DNA of 36,441 bases from an uncultured Clostridia bacterium (GCA_947624965.1 CANQMN010000005.1:1-36441), one strand, 5' to 3'; shown: positions 16,594 through 24,618, counted from the first letter of the stretch. Numbers and translations are program-made. The notes: a model not told the origin generated them from the sequence alone.

Positions 16594-16622
16594 ATTATAT
16601 TACGCGAAGGGTCTTTTGTCAA
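16594..16622 (-). promoter_or_regulatory. Perfect consensus promoter inside the invertible segment
   Basis: On the minus strand TTGACA (16622-16617) and TATAAT (16599-16594) are separated by exactly 17 bp. Transcription would begin near 16587, cross the left inverted repeat and reach the ABC ATPase gene after a leader of about 257 nt. Confidence 0.88.
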
Positions 16623-16638
16623 ACGCATAGCGCGGCGC

Positions 16639-16689
16639 GGCGGAAAAATTTATTCGGGCGACCGCTTTTTTTCGGCGAAATTTTCCGCC
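16639..16689. other. Hairpin inside the invertible segment, upstream of the promoter
   Basis: GGCGGAAAAATTT (16639-16651) and AAATTTTCCGCC (16678-16689) pair with a single bulged base. It lies between the right inverted repeat and the promoter. It could block transcription arriving from the recombinase gene, but no T-run follows directly, so a terminator role is uncertain. Confidence 0.45.
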
Positions 16690-16747
16690 GATCGCTACAT
16701 AGATTAGACAGATCGATGTACAGGGCGGTGCAAAAGCGCCGCCCCTC

Positions 16748-17662
16748 TTATTCGCCGAGCAGCCGCCCGAGCTTGTTCATCATCTCCCTTTTGTGCTCGA
16801 AGAGCGAATGCGCATATCGCCGCAAAGTGACGGCGGGATCCCTGTGCCCCAAAAGTTCGGAGAGCGTCTTTACGTCCATGCCCACTTCGAGCGCGCGCGT
16901 CGCGAACGTGTGCCGCAGGGCGTGAAACCCCTTGTGCGCGACGCCGATCTTTTTGAGCATGTTCTCGAACGTCCTCTGATAGGAGCGCACCTGCGCGCCC
17001 TGCTCCGTCTTTCCCGCGACGACATAGGGACAGTTCGTCCGTCTTTTGAGCTCCCGCAAGCGCGCGAGAAGCTGCCGCGGAACGGGGATCGTCCGCTCCG
17101 AGCTCCTCGTTTTGGGCGTATCCAGCCTCTTTCGGTAGCGACCGCCCTCCCAACTGTCTCGGCAGGTCTTTGAAACGGACAAGAGTCCCCGCCGAAAGTC
17201 GATATCCTCCCACGTGAGCGCAAGGAGCTCCCCGATGCGGAGCCCCGTATACAGGCAGATAAGCACGCCGAACAGGCACGGTCTCTTCCTCTCCGAAATA
17301 TACCGCTCGATCTTCCTCTGCTCCTCCTTGTCGAAACAGACGACCCTTTTCTCCCGCGGTTTGGGGCGGACGATGCAGTCCGTGAACTGTTTTTCCGCGA
17401 CCCCGAGCGCGACCGCGCGTTTGAGCGATGTTTTCAGCACGGAGAGAATGCCGTTCACCGTGTTCGCCGCCAGCCCCCGCGCCGTGAGCGAAGCCGAAAA
17501 CCGTTGCAGGGCAACGGCGGGGATCTCGCCCGTTTCGCACTCCCCCAGCGCGGGAGAGAGATATCTCTCCGCCGCGGACCGATATTTGCGGTAGGTGCGC
17601 TCCTTGACGGAGACCTTTACCGAAAGCTCCAACCACTCGTTCAGCCATTCTTTGTACAACAT
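16748..17662 (-). CDS. Tyrosine recombinase (integrase family), probable inverter of the adjacent switch
   Basis: The 304-residue protein has an N-terminal SAM-like core-binding domain (YKEWLNEWLELSVKVS...RTYRKYRSAAERYL, ...NTVNGILSVLKTSLKRAV) and a C-terminal catalytic domain with Arg in TGLRIGELLALTW, the HALRHTFATR box, LLGHRDP and the nucleophile Tyr in TLRRYAHS. I chose ATG 17662, preceded by AAAAGGAGTTGTCC; the frame is open further upstream but that extension is not conserved-looking. No excisionase, phage or conjugation genes are nearby, which argues for a dedicated DNA inverter rather than an element integrase. It lies 32 bp from the right inverted repeat and reads toward it. Confidence 0.9.
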   Translation of the reverse strand: MLYKEWLNEWLELSVKVSVKERTYRKYRSAAERYLSPALGECETGEIPAVALQRFSASLTARGLAANTVNGILSVLKTSLKRAVALGVAEKQFTDCIVRPKPREKRVVCFDKEEQRKIERYISERKRPCLFGVLICLYTGLRIGELLALTWEDIDFRRGLLSVSKTCRDSWEGGRYRKRLDTPKTRSSERTIPVPRQLLARLRELKRRTNCPYVVAGKTEQGAQVRSYQRTFENMLKKIGVAHKGFHALRHTFATRALEVGMDVKTLSELLGHRDPAVTLRRYAHSLFEHKREMMNKLGRLLGE

Positions 17663-17890
17663 GGACAACTCCTTTTCCTTTGTTTTTCGTAGAACGGACC
17701 GCATGCGCGGCAATTCTTCTCTCGGGCTTTCCACTCTCCCCCCTCGCGCGGGGAGGGAAAAGTTGCAATGCGGGGTGAAAAAATAAGCGGCGCGGGGCGG
17801 GGCGCGGGCTCCGCAGAAACGAAAAAACGCCCGCCTCCTGAACGGACGGGCGCGGCAAAGCGGCTCCGAGACCAAACGGTATAAAAGATG

Positions 17891-17922
17891 AAGAGAGCCC
17901 CGCCGCAAGGGCGGGGCTCTCT
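17891..17922. terminator. GC-rich hairpin between recombinase and glutamine synthetase
   Basis: An AGAGAGCCCCGCC arm pairs with GGCGGGGCTCTCT around a short loop. On the minus strand it is followed by TCATCTTTTATA, only weakly T-rich. It may stop transcription from the glutamine synthetase side before the recombinase gene. Confidence 0.5.
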
Positions 17923-17954
17923 ATCTGCGCCTCTGAAAGCGGGGACGGACCCCG

Positions 17955-18186
17955 CGCGGGCTTGGGCTCCTTGGCGCTCATCGCGCCGAATATTCCTTTG
18001 CGCGGCGCATGCAAATTCCCCTCTCCGTAAGTTTTTCCGTGTCTCTTCCCGAAAGTCATCCTTCTCTCCCCGCGGGCTTGGGCTCCTGGCGCTCACCGCG
18101 CCGAATACGCCTCCGCGCGGCGCATGCAAATTGCCTTGTCCGTAAGTTTTTCCGCATCTCTTCCCGAAAATCATCCTTCTCTCCCG
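17955..18186. repeat. 116-bp tandem repeat, two copies
   Basis: Two units (about 17955-18070 and 18071-18186) have CTTGGGCTCC at 17961 and 18077, a period of 116 bp, with about a dozen differences. Each contains GGCGC...GCGCC and GCGCGGCGCATGCAAATT. The 600-bp gap 17663-18263 has no convincing gene; open minus-strand frames across the repeat lack conserved features. Confidence 0.8.
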
Positions 18187-18208
18187 CGCGAAAGGGCGCG
18201 TATGATAA

Positions 18209-18244
18209 GAGCGGGGAGACGGCGCGCTTGCCGCCTCCCCGCTC
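18209..18244 (-). terminator. Probable terminator of the glutamine synthetase gene
   Basis: GAGCGGGGAG and CTCCCCGCTC, with an inner CGGC/GCCG stem, form a stable hairpin 20 bp past the stop. On the minus strand it is followed by TTATCATAC, a weak T-run. Confidence 0.55.
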
Positions 18245-18263
18245 TCGGGCTCTGCATCTGAAT

Positions 18264-20342
18264 TTATTTTACGCTGTACAAGAGGTCGGTATAGGTGGGG
18301 AAAGGCCAATAGTCGGACGCGGTGAGTTTCTCCATGCCGTCCGCAAGGCGGCGCACCTCCTCCATGTCCGGCACGACGACGTGCGCCATCTTCTCGGAGG
18401 CGGGTCCCTCCCCCTGCGGCATCTCGAAGAGGTCCTTTTCCAGCTTCTTCACGGCGTCGGCGAGGGCGTCGTTCATCGCGGAGAGCTGTTCCGCGATCGC
18501 GACGTCCGCCTTGCAGGCGAACGAATCGTTCACGGCGCGCTTCGCGGCGACGACCGAGCAGATTTCCGCGATATAGCGGTTGACGGCGGGCCAGATGTCC
18601 TGTTTCGCCATCTCCGCCATCGTGAGCGCCTCGATGTTGATGGTCTTAATGTAGTTTTCGAGCGCGATGTTGGCGCGGGCGACGACCTCTTTTTCGGTGT
18701 ACACGCCCTGCTTCACGAACACGTCGATGTTCTCGCGCTTGAAAAATTCGGGAACGGCGTCCGCCGTCGTCTTGTTGTTGAGAAGTCCCCTCCGCTCCGC
18801 CTCGGGCTCCCACTCGGGACCGTAGCCGTTATAGTTGAAGATGATGCGGTGATGCTCTTTGAGGAGCTTTTCCGTGTATTCCTTGCACGCCTTTTCAAAA
18901 TCTTTCGCCCCTTCGAGCGCATCCACCGCCTCCGAGAACATCTCCGCCGCGATGGTGTTGAGCACGATGTTGGGGTCGGCGACGGAAGCCTGCGAGCCGA
19001 GCATGCGGAACTCGAACTTGTTGCCCGTGAAGGCAAACGGCGACGTGCGGTTCCGATCCGTCGTATCGATGGGGAAGATGGGGCTCTCGGGGACGCCGAT
19101 GGAGCCCGGGACCGCCTTCTTGGGCACATACGCCCTGCCGAGCACGATGCTGTCCACAAGCGCGCCGAGCTGGTCGCCGAGGTACACCGAGATGATGGCG
19201 GGCGGGGCTTCGTTCGCGCCGAGACGGTGATCGTTGCCCGCCGAGGCGACGGAGGCGCGCAAAACTCCCTGATATTTATCCACCGCCGCGATGACGCAGG
19301 CGAGAATGAGCATGAAGCGCGGGTTGTTTTCGGGATTTTCCCCGGGATCGAGCAGGTTGAGCCCGCCGTCCGTGGAGAGGGACCAGTTGTTGTGCTTGCC
19401 CGAGCCGTTCACCCCCTCGAAGGGCTTCTCGTGGAGAAGGCAGACGAGATGGTGCTTCTGCGCGATCTTCTTCATCAGTTCCATCGTGAGCTGGTTGTCG
19501 TCCACGGCGACGTTCGTCGTCGTAAAGACGGGCGCGAGCTCGTGCTGGGCGGGCGCGACTTCGTTGTGCTTTGTCTTGGCGAAGATGCCGTAGCTCCACA
19601 GCGTTTCGTCGAGGTCGCGCATGTACTCCGAGATGCGCGTTTTCAGCGAACCGAAATAGTGGTCTTCGAGCTCCTGCCCTCTCGACGGCGGCGCGCCGAA
19701 CAGCGTTCTGCCCGTGAGGATGAGGTCCTTGCGTTGCAGATAGACGTCCTCGTCGATGAGGAAGTATTCCTGTTCGGGTCCCACCGTGGTGGAGACCTTG
19801 CGGCACTCGATGCCGAACAGCTTCAAGAGCCGCTTGGACTGCGTATCGAGCGCGGTCATCGACTTCAAGAGGGGCGCCTTTTTATCGAGCGTCTCCCCCG
19901 TGTACGAGACGAACACCGTGGGAATGTAGAGGGTCCCTTCCTTTACGAAGGCGGGGGAAGTGGGATCCCACGCCGTGTAGCCGCGGGCAGCCGCCGTCGC
20001 ACGCGTGCCGCCCGAGGGGAAGGACGAGGCGTCCGGCTCGCCGACGATGAGGCTCTTCCCCGTGAGCTGCATGATGACTTTGTCGCCCGAGGGCTCGATG
20101 AAACTGTCGTGCTTCTCCGCCGTGAGGTTGGTGAGGGGCTGGAACCAGTGCGTGTAATGGGTCGCCCCCTTCTTCACCGCCCAATCCTTCATCGCGTTCG
20201 CGACCGCGCTCGCGATGGAGCTGTCGAGCGGCTCACCCTCATCGATGGTCTTGCGGAGCGACTTGTACACCTCCTTGGGAAGAGAATTTTTCATCACTTC
20301 GTCGCCGAATACGTTACTTCCGAACAGCTCGGTTACGTCCAT
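18264..20342 (-). CDS. glnN: Type III glutamine synthetase
   Basis: The 692-residue protein has the length and motifs of [22 protein letters not shown] at the start, [47 protein letters not shown], the [11 protein letters not shown] metal/glutamate segment and the [17 protein letters not shown] segment, then [16 protein letters not shown]. It condenses ammonia and glutamate using ATP, in the cytoplasm. I chose ATG 20342, preceded by AAAAAGGAGAGCTTT; the frame is open upstream into repeat DNA. It stands alone with no nitrogen-regulator gene beside it. A hairpin repeat array lies immediately upstream. Confidence 0.97.
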   Translation of the reverse strand: MDVTELFGSNVFGDEVMKNSLPKEVYKSLRKTIDEGEPLDSSIASAVANAMKDWAVKKGATHYTHWFQPLTNLTAEKHDSFIEPSGDKVIMQLTGKSLIVGEPDASSFPSGGTRATAAARGYTAWDPTSPAFVKEGTLYIPTVFVSYTGETLDKKAPLLKSMTALDTQSKRLLKLFGIECRKVSTTVGPEQEYFLIDEDVYLQRKDLILTGRTLFGAPPSRGQELEDHYFGSLKTRISEYMRDLDETLWSYGIFAKTKHNEVAPAQHELAPVFTTTNVAVDDNQLTMELMKKIAQKHHLVCLLHEKPFEGVNGSGKHNNWSLSTDGGLNLLDPGENPENNPRFMLILACVIAAVDKYQGVLRASVASAGNDHRLGANEAPPAIISVYLGDQLGALVDSIVLGRAYVPKKAVPGSIGVPESPIFPIDTTDRNRTSPFAFTGNKFEFRMLGSQASVADPNIVLNTIAAEMFSEAVDALEGAKDFEKACKEYTEKLLKEHHRIIFNYNGYGPEWEPEAERRGLLNNKTTADAVPEFFKRENIDVFVKQGVYTEKEVVARANIALENYIKTINIEALTMAEMAKQDIWPAVNRYIAEICSVVAAKRAVNDSFACKADVAIAEQLSAMNDALADAVKKLEKDLFEMPQGEGPASEKMAHVVVPDMEEVRRLADGMEKLTASDYWPFPTYTDLLYSVK

Positions 20343-20503
20343 AAAGCTCTCCTTTTTTCCGTCGTACTTCTTTTCACGCAATATTATATGATTTTTGCGG
20401 CGCGAAGTCAAACGTTTCGCCCCCTTTTCCCTTTCCGTCTTTTGACGAAACGTATAAGCGCAGATTATAGAACGGATCCCGCGAAGAAGCCGCTTCCCTA
20501 CCC

Positions 20504-20564
20504 TATCGCCCGCACGTATTGTGCCGCCGAAGGGCGACACGAGGAGCGAAGCGACGAGGTACCC
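20504..20564. repeat. Repeat element E1, copy 3, without the 52-bp module
   Basis: The flanks GGGCGACACG and AGGAGCGAAGCGACGA are joined directly. This is the empty-site form of the E1 copies at 8100 and 8442. Confidence 0.85.
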
Positions 20565-20748
20565 TCCCCCCCCACCCTACCCTCCCCCCTCACATCGTGA
20601 GGGGGGAGGTGAAAAAGACAACGCGAGGGGGAGGGTGAAGAAGGAAAATGGGGGGGTACGAACTTACCTCCCCCTTGAAAGGGGGAGGGTTGGGTGGGGG
20701 TTGACGGAGAATGCGCAGAGCGGGGAAAAGAAGCCGCTCCCCCTACCC

Positions 20749-20808
20749 TATCGCCCGCACGTATGTGCCGCCGAAGGGCGACACGAGGAGCGAAGCGACG
20801 AAGTACCC
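20749..20808. repeat. Repeat element E1, copy 4, without the 52-bp module
   Basis: Like copy 3, it lacks the module, and it is one base shorter within CACGTATGTG. Confidence 0.85.
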
Positions 20809-21033
20809 CCCCCCACCCTACCCTCCCCCCTCACATCGTGAGGGAGGAGGTAAAAAAGACAACGCGAGGGGGAGGGTGAAGAAGGAAAAACGCGGGGGTA
20901 CCAACTTACCTCCCCCTTGGAAAGGGGAGTGCGATAACCAAACTACCTCCCCCTTGAAAGGGGGAGGGTTGGGTGGGGGTTGACGGGAAATGCGCAGAGC
21001 GGGGAGAAGAAGCCACTCCCCCTCCCCTGCCCC

Positions 21034-21199
21034 TGGTACGGCGGCAGGAACCGCCGTACCCCCGTCGCGCTTGCCTGCGCTCCCGTCGTGGCGCGCTACT
21101 TCGTGCCGCGCTTAGTAGACAATAGTGCGCGCGGGGCACAGTCCACCGGACTGTTGAGCAGGACGCGCCACTCCCCCCTCGCAAGGCGAGGGGGAGGGT
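21034..21199. repeat. Repeat element E2, copy 2, with an inverted module
   Basis: It matches the copy at 8611, but 39 bp (21098-21136) are inserted before CACAGTCCACCGGACTG. The insert is the reverse complement of the E1 module, less 13 internal bases (the part containing CCCATGGG). The same module thus occurs in both orientations in two different host repeats. Confidence 0.85.
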
Positions 21200-21308
21200 A
21201 AATAAAGGATAGCGCGAGGGAGAGGCAAAAAGACGGCGAGGAAGATAAGATAAAAGTCCCCCTCGCTGGGCGAGGGGGACGGCGAAAAACAATGAGCGGG
21301 AAAAAGCG

Positions 21309-22379
21309 TTACACTCTTTCGCTCGGGGATTCAAATCTTGCGTACAGTCTGATGCGCGCTTGGGGATTGGGAATGTCCTCGTAGAGCGTTACGGTATCGC
21401 CGGCGTTGCCCACGAAGTAGTCGTGGAACCAATGGGATTGATACCAGCCCTTGAACACATACCCTTCGGGCATTGTGGGCGCATCGGGCAGGGTGAACTG
21501 CTCGTTCATCGAGGTCAGCGTAACGGTGGAGATCACTCCGGCGAAGAGTCCTGTGGTCTCGAACGACACGGTTACGGAGAGCGAGGGCTTTTCGGCGACG
21601 AGCGCCATTCCGCCCGTCGTTTCGTCGAAATATTCCGAATAATCCAGCGCATAGATGACGGAGAAGGCGTAATACTTGCCGCCCTTTTCAAACACGGTGA
21701 AGCCGATATCGGCGACTTCCGTATTGTTCACGAGCCCGACAACGGCGACGTACTCGCCGATATTGTAGAAGCGCGCCCCGATCGTAACGTCGTTCGCCTT
21801 CAACGCCTTGTTGGTGAAGTCCATCTCATACGGCAGCAGTCCCGTGGAGGGATACATGACGCCCGCGGGCGCGATCGCCGCGGGGAACTCCGTCTTCTCC
21901 GTGAACGTGAGCGTGGTGGGCTCGATCGTGGACGAGGTTACCGTTGCCGTCAGATTTTCCCCGTCGAGCTTCGCAGAGAAGCTGTAAGGCGTATCGGGAT
22001 CGTCGACGATGAACGTCCCCGTGTAGGTATCGCCCTCCTTATCCACGCCCATCGTGATGTAGATATCCGCGGATACGTTCTCATTCGTCTCCGTCGCCAC
22101 GACGACGATATAGCCGTCGTGGAGGGCGTTGTCGAAGAGATCGACGGTGGCGGTGAAAGTATCGCTCCCGTCCAGCCAGAAGAACCCGTCTTCGAGCGAC
22201 GCGCCCGACCAGACGCCCTCGATGGGATCGGTCGCAACGGAATCGCCCGCGCCGTCGCCCGTGCCCGTAGTCCCCGGGACGATCGGGGGCGTCTCATCCT
22301 CGTCGCACGCGGCGAACACGCAGACGCCGAAACACACGGCAAGCAGCGCGGAAATGATGCGCACCAAATACTTTTTCAT
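21309..22379 (-). CDS. Surface lipoprotein with C-terminal InlB/Flg_new-type repeat
   Basis: The 356-residue protein starts with a lipoprotein signal peptide (MKKYLVRIISALLAVCFG...) and a lipobox ending FAAC at Cys25, then a Thr/Gly-rich linker. The middle (about 55-300) is beta-rich and unrecognised. The C-terminus, GYVFKGWYQ...GNAGDTVTLYEDI...LYARFE, matches the Listeria-Bacteroides/Flg_new (InlB B-repeat) pattern, here as a single repeat, typical of surface proteins of gut bacteria. The gene has its own promoter with a run of nine G residues in the spacer, suggesting variable expression. GAGGTG is the SD, and the leader can pair with it. Confidence 0.85.
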   Translation of the reverse strand: MKKYLVRIISALLAVCFGVCVFAACDEDETPPIVPGTTGTGDGAGDSVATDPIEGVWSGASLEDGFFWLDGSDTFTATVDLFDNALHDGYIVVVATETNENVSADIYITMGVDKEGDTYTGTFIVDDPDTPYSFSAKLDGENLTATVTSSTIEPTTLTFTEKTEFPAAIAPAGVMYPSTGLLPYEMDFTNKALKANDVTIGARFYNIGEYVAVVGLVNNTEVADIGFTVFEKGGKYYAFSVIYALDYSEYFDETTGGMALVAEKPSLSVTVSFETTGLFAGVISTVTLTSMNEQFTLPDAPTMPEGYVFKGWYQSHWFHDYFVGNAGDTVTLYEDIPNPQARIRLYARFESPSERV

Positions 22380-22382
22380 CCT

Positions 22383-22453
22383 GTTTCACCTCATTTTTTT
22401 GTTTTTTGCGGGGAAAACTTCGGCAAACCGCCCAAAGTTTTCCGAGGTGAAAC
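22383..22453 (-). promoter_or_regulatory. Lipoprotein leader able to pair with its own SD
   Basis: GTTTCACCTC on the minus strand (22453-22444) is complementary to GAGGTGAAAC (22392-22383), which contains the SD of the lipoprotein gene. Inside it, GGAAAACTT pairs with AAGTTTTCC. The predicted transcription start is near 22448, so at least CACCTC of the anti-SD arm would be transcribed. Confidence 0.5.
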
Positions 22454-22454
22454 A

Positions 22455-22483
22455 AGTATACAACGACCCCCCCCCGCTGTCAA
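22455..22483 (-). promoter_or_regulatory. Lipoprotein promoter with G9 tract in the spacer
   Basis: On the minus strand TTGACA (22483-22478) and TATACT (22460-22455) are 17 bp apart. Nine of the spacer bases are an uninterrupted G run (C9 at 22467-22475 on the plus strand). Slippage by one base would change the spacing from the optimum. Confidence 0.8.
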
Positions 22484-22540
22484 GTAAATGCAACGGGTTT
22501 TTGAAAATTTTTTCAGCGCGAAAGCGCGGAGAGAAAAGCG

Positions 22541-22855
22541 CTATCCCTGCAAATTGTCGATGAGATTTTTGACCGCCCTCTTGTTGGCGTAATTGAGTTT
22601 GCGGTATGATAAGACCAGCGCGCGTTCGTCCGAGGAGAGCCGCTCGCCCCCGTCCTCGGAGAAAAAGTCGGCGAGCGTGATGCCGAACGCCGAACAGATG
22701 CCCGCAAGCGTCGTAACGGAGGGCAGCGTCCCCCGCGCGCGCATGTTGAGAAGGGTCGTCTGCGACAGGCACGCCTCCTCCGCGAGACGGTAGTACGTCC
22801 AGCCCCGCTCTTTGCGCAATGATTCGATCTTTCCGATGATTTCGTATGCTTCCAT
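22541..22855 (-). CDS. XRE-family regulator, divergent from the first zinc-ribbon membrane protein
   Basis: The 104-residue protein has an N-terminal helix-turn-helix (GWTYYRLAEEACLSQTTLLNMRARGTLPSVTTLAGICSAFGITLADFF, about residues 19-66) and a charged C-terminal helix (LSSDERALVLSYRKLNYANKRAVKNLIDNL). It probably binds as a dimer to the 118-bp region shared with the gene at 22974 and controls both. TGAGGAGC is the SD before ATG 22855. Ligand unknown. A functionally equivalent but distinct XRE gene sits in the same position beside the paralogous membrane protein at 29988. Confidence 0.88.
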   Translation of the reverse strand: MEAYEIIGKIESLRKERGWTYYRLAEEACLSQTTLLNMRARGTLPSVTTLAGICSAFGITLADFFSEDGGERLSSDERALVLSYRKLNYANKRAVKNLIDNLQG

Positions 22856-22882
22856 TTTTGCTCCTCACTTCAAGCATACTAT

Positions 22883-22943
22883 ACAAATGTGGAATAATTA
22901 TTCGCCAAATGTATTGACAAATAGTTCACAAATGTTATATAAT
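22883..22943 (+). promoter_or_regulatory. Promoter of zinc-ribbon protein 1 with ACAAATGT direct repeats
   Basis: TTGACA (22914-22919) and TATAAT (22938-22943) are 18 bp apart. ACAAATGT, CCAAATGT and ACAAATGT occur at 22883, 22905 and 22928, that is 22-23 bp or about two helix turns apart. One lies in the spacer. They are candidate operators for the divergent XRE regulator. Confidence 0.65.
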
Positions 22944-22973
22944 TTATTCAACAAAACTTACGGAGGCATCAGC

Positions 22974-24548
22974 ATGTATCAATGCAAAAACTGCGGGACG
23001 GAATTCGATACGAAGTTCTGTCCCAACTGCGGAACGCCCGCGCCCGCGGAAGTATGTCCGTACTGCGGCGCGACCGTTTCGCCCGAGAACAAATTCTGCC
23101 CCGATTGCGGCAGGGCGTTGGGCGCCGCGCAGGCGGGCGCCGCGCCGCAGGTGCAATATGTGCCCGCGCAACAGGTACAATACGTGTCCGCGCCGACCGC
23201 GACAAAGCAGGCTTCGCCCGCGCTCATGAAGTTTCTCTCCTTCCTGCCCTATGCGACGGCGTTGCTCTTCGCTCTGTTCTCCACACTGTTCTTTTTGATA
23301 TGCCTTGGCTCCGTCTCCACCGCGATGGGCATGGGAACGGGCAACGTCTACGACTATCTCTCCGCGCTCGGCGAAAGCTCCGACGGCGGACTTTCCGATC
23401 TCTTCGGCGGGAGCATGTCCGAGATCTCGAACATCGGGACGATCGTGGATTCCTGCAAAGCGCTCGTTGCGCTCGGCGCGCTCGGCGCGGCGCTCGCGGT
23501 GTGCGTTCTCATCTTCCGCATGTCCATTCCCCTGCGGCACATGCGGCTCAAAAGGATAACCGTTTGCACGCTCTTGGAATGCGGCGTCCTGTGCATTTAC
23601 CTCGCCGACTTTATCGTCGCGTGCGCGCTCTGCGCCGCCGTGAGCGACCCGATCACCTCCCCCGGCGCGGCGCCCGTCTGCATCTTGGTGTTCGCCCTCC
23701 TCTTCGGGCTGTGTTCCGCGGGCGCGATGATCGTGTGGAGCCGCCGAAAAGGAATTTGCCCCGTCTCCGCGGCGGCGTTGGAACAGCAGAATGCAATGCG
23801 GCGCGCGTCGCTCGAAAAGCCCGTTCCGCCCCAAACGGCGGAAAAGCCGAACTACAAACAGCCGATCGTGTGCGGGGAAAAACTGCTCGCGCCCGTCCGT
23901 AAATACGAAAAGGCGAAGCAGTTGTTTTTGGTCCTCGCAAGCCTCGGCATGATCGTCGCCGTCCTCACATGGCTGTTCGCCGCGGTCATTCCCTATATGG
24001 ACAGCCGTGAACATTCGATTTTGGGATACGCGCTTGCGGAGTTGAAAGAGTCTAATATGGGTATCGCCATGATCTGTGCATGGCCGATCGCCGTCGGGCT
24101 CTACTTCATCTTGGGCGGCAGCATCGGGGCGGCATACTACAAGAAAAACAAGTCCGGTCCCAAGCAAAAGCCCGAGCGGATCTTAAACGACAAACAGCTC
24201 ATTGTCGCGGGCATCGTTTTGCCGATCGTCCTGTTTGCGTTCAACCTCATCCTCGCCGGGTTCCTGTATTATAAATGCGACGGCAATCTCGTCCCTTGGA
24301 TATATCCGCTTGCTCCACGCGATGATGAGATCCTCGGATCGTACCTGAACGGCGCGACCCTTTTGGACGCGATCATCACCGCCCTCTTTCTCATCGGGGA
24401 ACTGCCCTTTTTCTTCCGTATCCTCAAACGGGGACGCGAACTGCGCATGTCGGTGTATCCCGGAGAAGCGGCGTACCGCGCATACCTTTCGGAACGCAAA
24501 ATTTACCGTAAACGGCTCGCCTATTACGAGGAAGGCGTAAGATATTAA
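22974..24548 (+). CDS. Double zinc-ribbon polytopic membrane protein, paralogue 1
   Basis: The 524-residue protein opens with two treble-clef-like zinc ribbons in the first 50 residues (CKNCG...CPNCG and CPYCG...CPDCG, eight cysteines). A Gln/Ala/Pro-rich linker follows, then about eight membrane segments, for example FLPYATALLFALFSTLFFL, CVLIFRM, CIYLADFIVACALC and LIVAGIVLPIVLFAFNLILAGFLYY. It ends with a basic tail, RKRLAYYEEGVRY. Start ATG 22974 follows GGAGGCATCAGC. The paralogue at 29988 shares the whole layout. I do not recognise a characterised family; zinc-ribbon membrane proteins of this type may sense or organise envelope stress, but that is inference. A strong terminator follows. 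Confidence 0.85.
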   Translation: MYQCKNCGTEFDTKFCPNCGTPAPAEVCPYCGATVSPENKFCPDCGRALGAAQAGAAPQVQYVPAQQVQYVSAPTATKQASPALMKFLSFLPYATALLFALFSTLFFLICLGSVSTAMGMGTGNVYDYLSALGESSDGGLSDLFGGSMSEISNIGTIVDSCKALVALGALGAALAVCVLIFRMSIPLRHMRLKRITVCTLLECGVLCIYLADFIVACALCAAVSDPITSPGAAPVCILVFALLFGLCSAGAMIVWSRRKGICPVSAAALEQQNAMRRASLEKPVPPQTAEKPNYKQPIVCGEKLLAPVRKYEKAKQLFLVLASLGMIVAVLTWLFAAVIPYMDSREHSILGYALAELKESNMGIAMICAWPIAVGLYFILGGSIGAAYYKKNKSGPKQKPERILNDKQLIVAGIVLPIVLFAFNLILAGFLYYKCDGNLVPWIYPLAPRDDEILGSYLNGATLLDAIITALFLIGELPFFFRILKRGRELRMSVYPGEAAYRAYLSERKIYRKRLAYYEEGVRY

Positions 24549-24563
24549 ACGTCTCTTTTATGC

Positions 24564-24600
24564 GCCCGCCGCCGAACAGGAGTTCGGCGGCGGGCTTTTT
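24564..24600 (+). terminator. Intrinsic terminator of zinc-ribbon protein 1
   Basis: GCCCGCCGCCGAAC (24564-24577) and GTTCGGCGGCGGGC (24582-24595) form a perfect 14-bp stem with a 4-nt loop, followed by TTTTT. Confidence 0.95.
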
Positions 24601-24618
24601 GCACGGAAGGGACGGGGG

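Larger units (their letters stand above)
16562..16715. mobile_element. Invertible promoter element bounded by 19-bp perfect inverted repeats
   Basis: CGATCTGTCTAATCTATGT at 16562-16580 is repeated as its exact reverse complement at 16697-16715, with 116 bp between. Identity stops at once on both sides of each arm. The enclosed segment carries a full-consensus sigma-A promoter. A tyrosine recombinase gene ends 32 bp to the right. This is the architecture of phase-variable invertible switches, such as those flipped by RecV in Clostridioides difficile or Mpi in Bacteroides. In this assembly the promoter faces the ABC/surface-protein operon (ON). Inverted, it would point into the 3' end of the recombinase gene. 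Confidence 0.85.
20504..21282. repeat. Mosaic array B of CCTCCCCC-type hairpin repeats
   Basis: This gap repeats the components of array A and has no credible gene. Hairpins: TCAC-ATC-GTGA tips at 20581-20609 and 20821-20849, TTGAAA tips at 20667-20688 and 20946-20967 with the GGGTTGGGTGGGGG tail, a decayed TTGGAAA copy near 20907, TCGC-AAG-GCGA near 21171-21199 and TCGC-TGG-GCGA near 21258-21282. E1 copies lie at 20504 and 20749 and an E2 copy at 21034. Confidence 0.9.

Noticed and set aside
16704-18059. A 451-codon minus-strand open frame overlapping the recombinase in another frame
   Set aside because: The recombinase frame has catalytic motifs and a strong SD. The other frame has neither and begins in the 116-bp repeat.
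18009-20600. An 863-codon plus-strand open frame over the glutamine synthetase gene
   Set aside because: The minus strand encodes complete type III glutamine synthetase with all motifs; the plus frame is a shadow that extends into repeat DNA.
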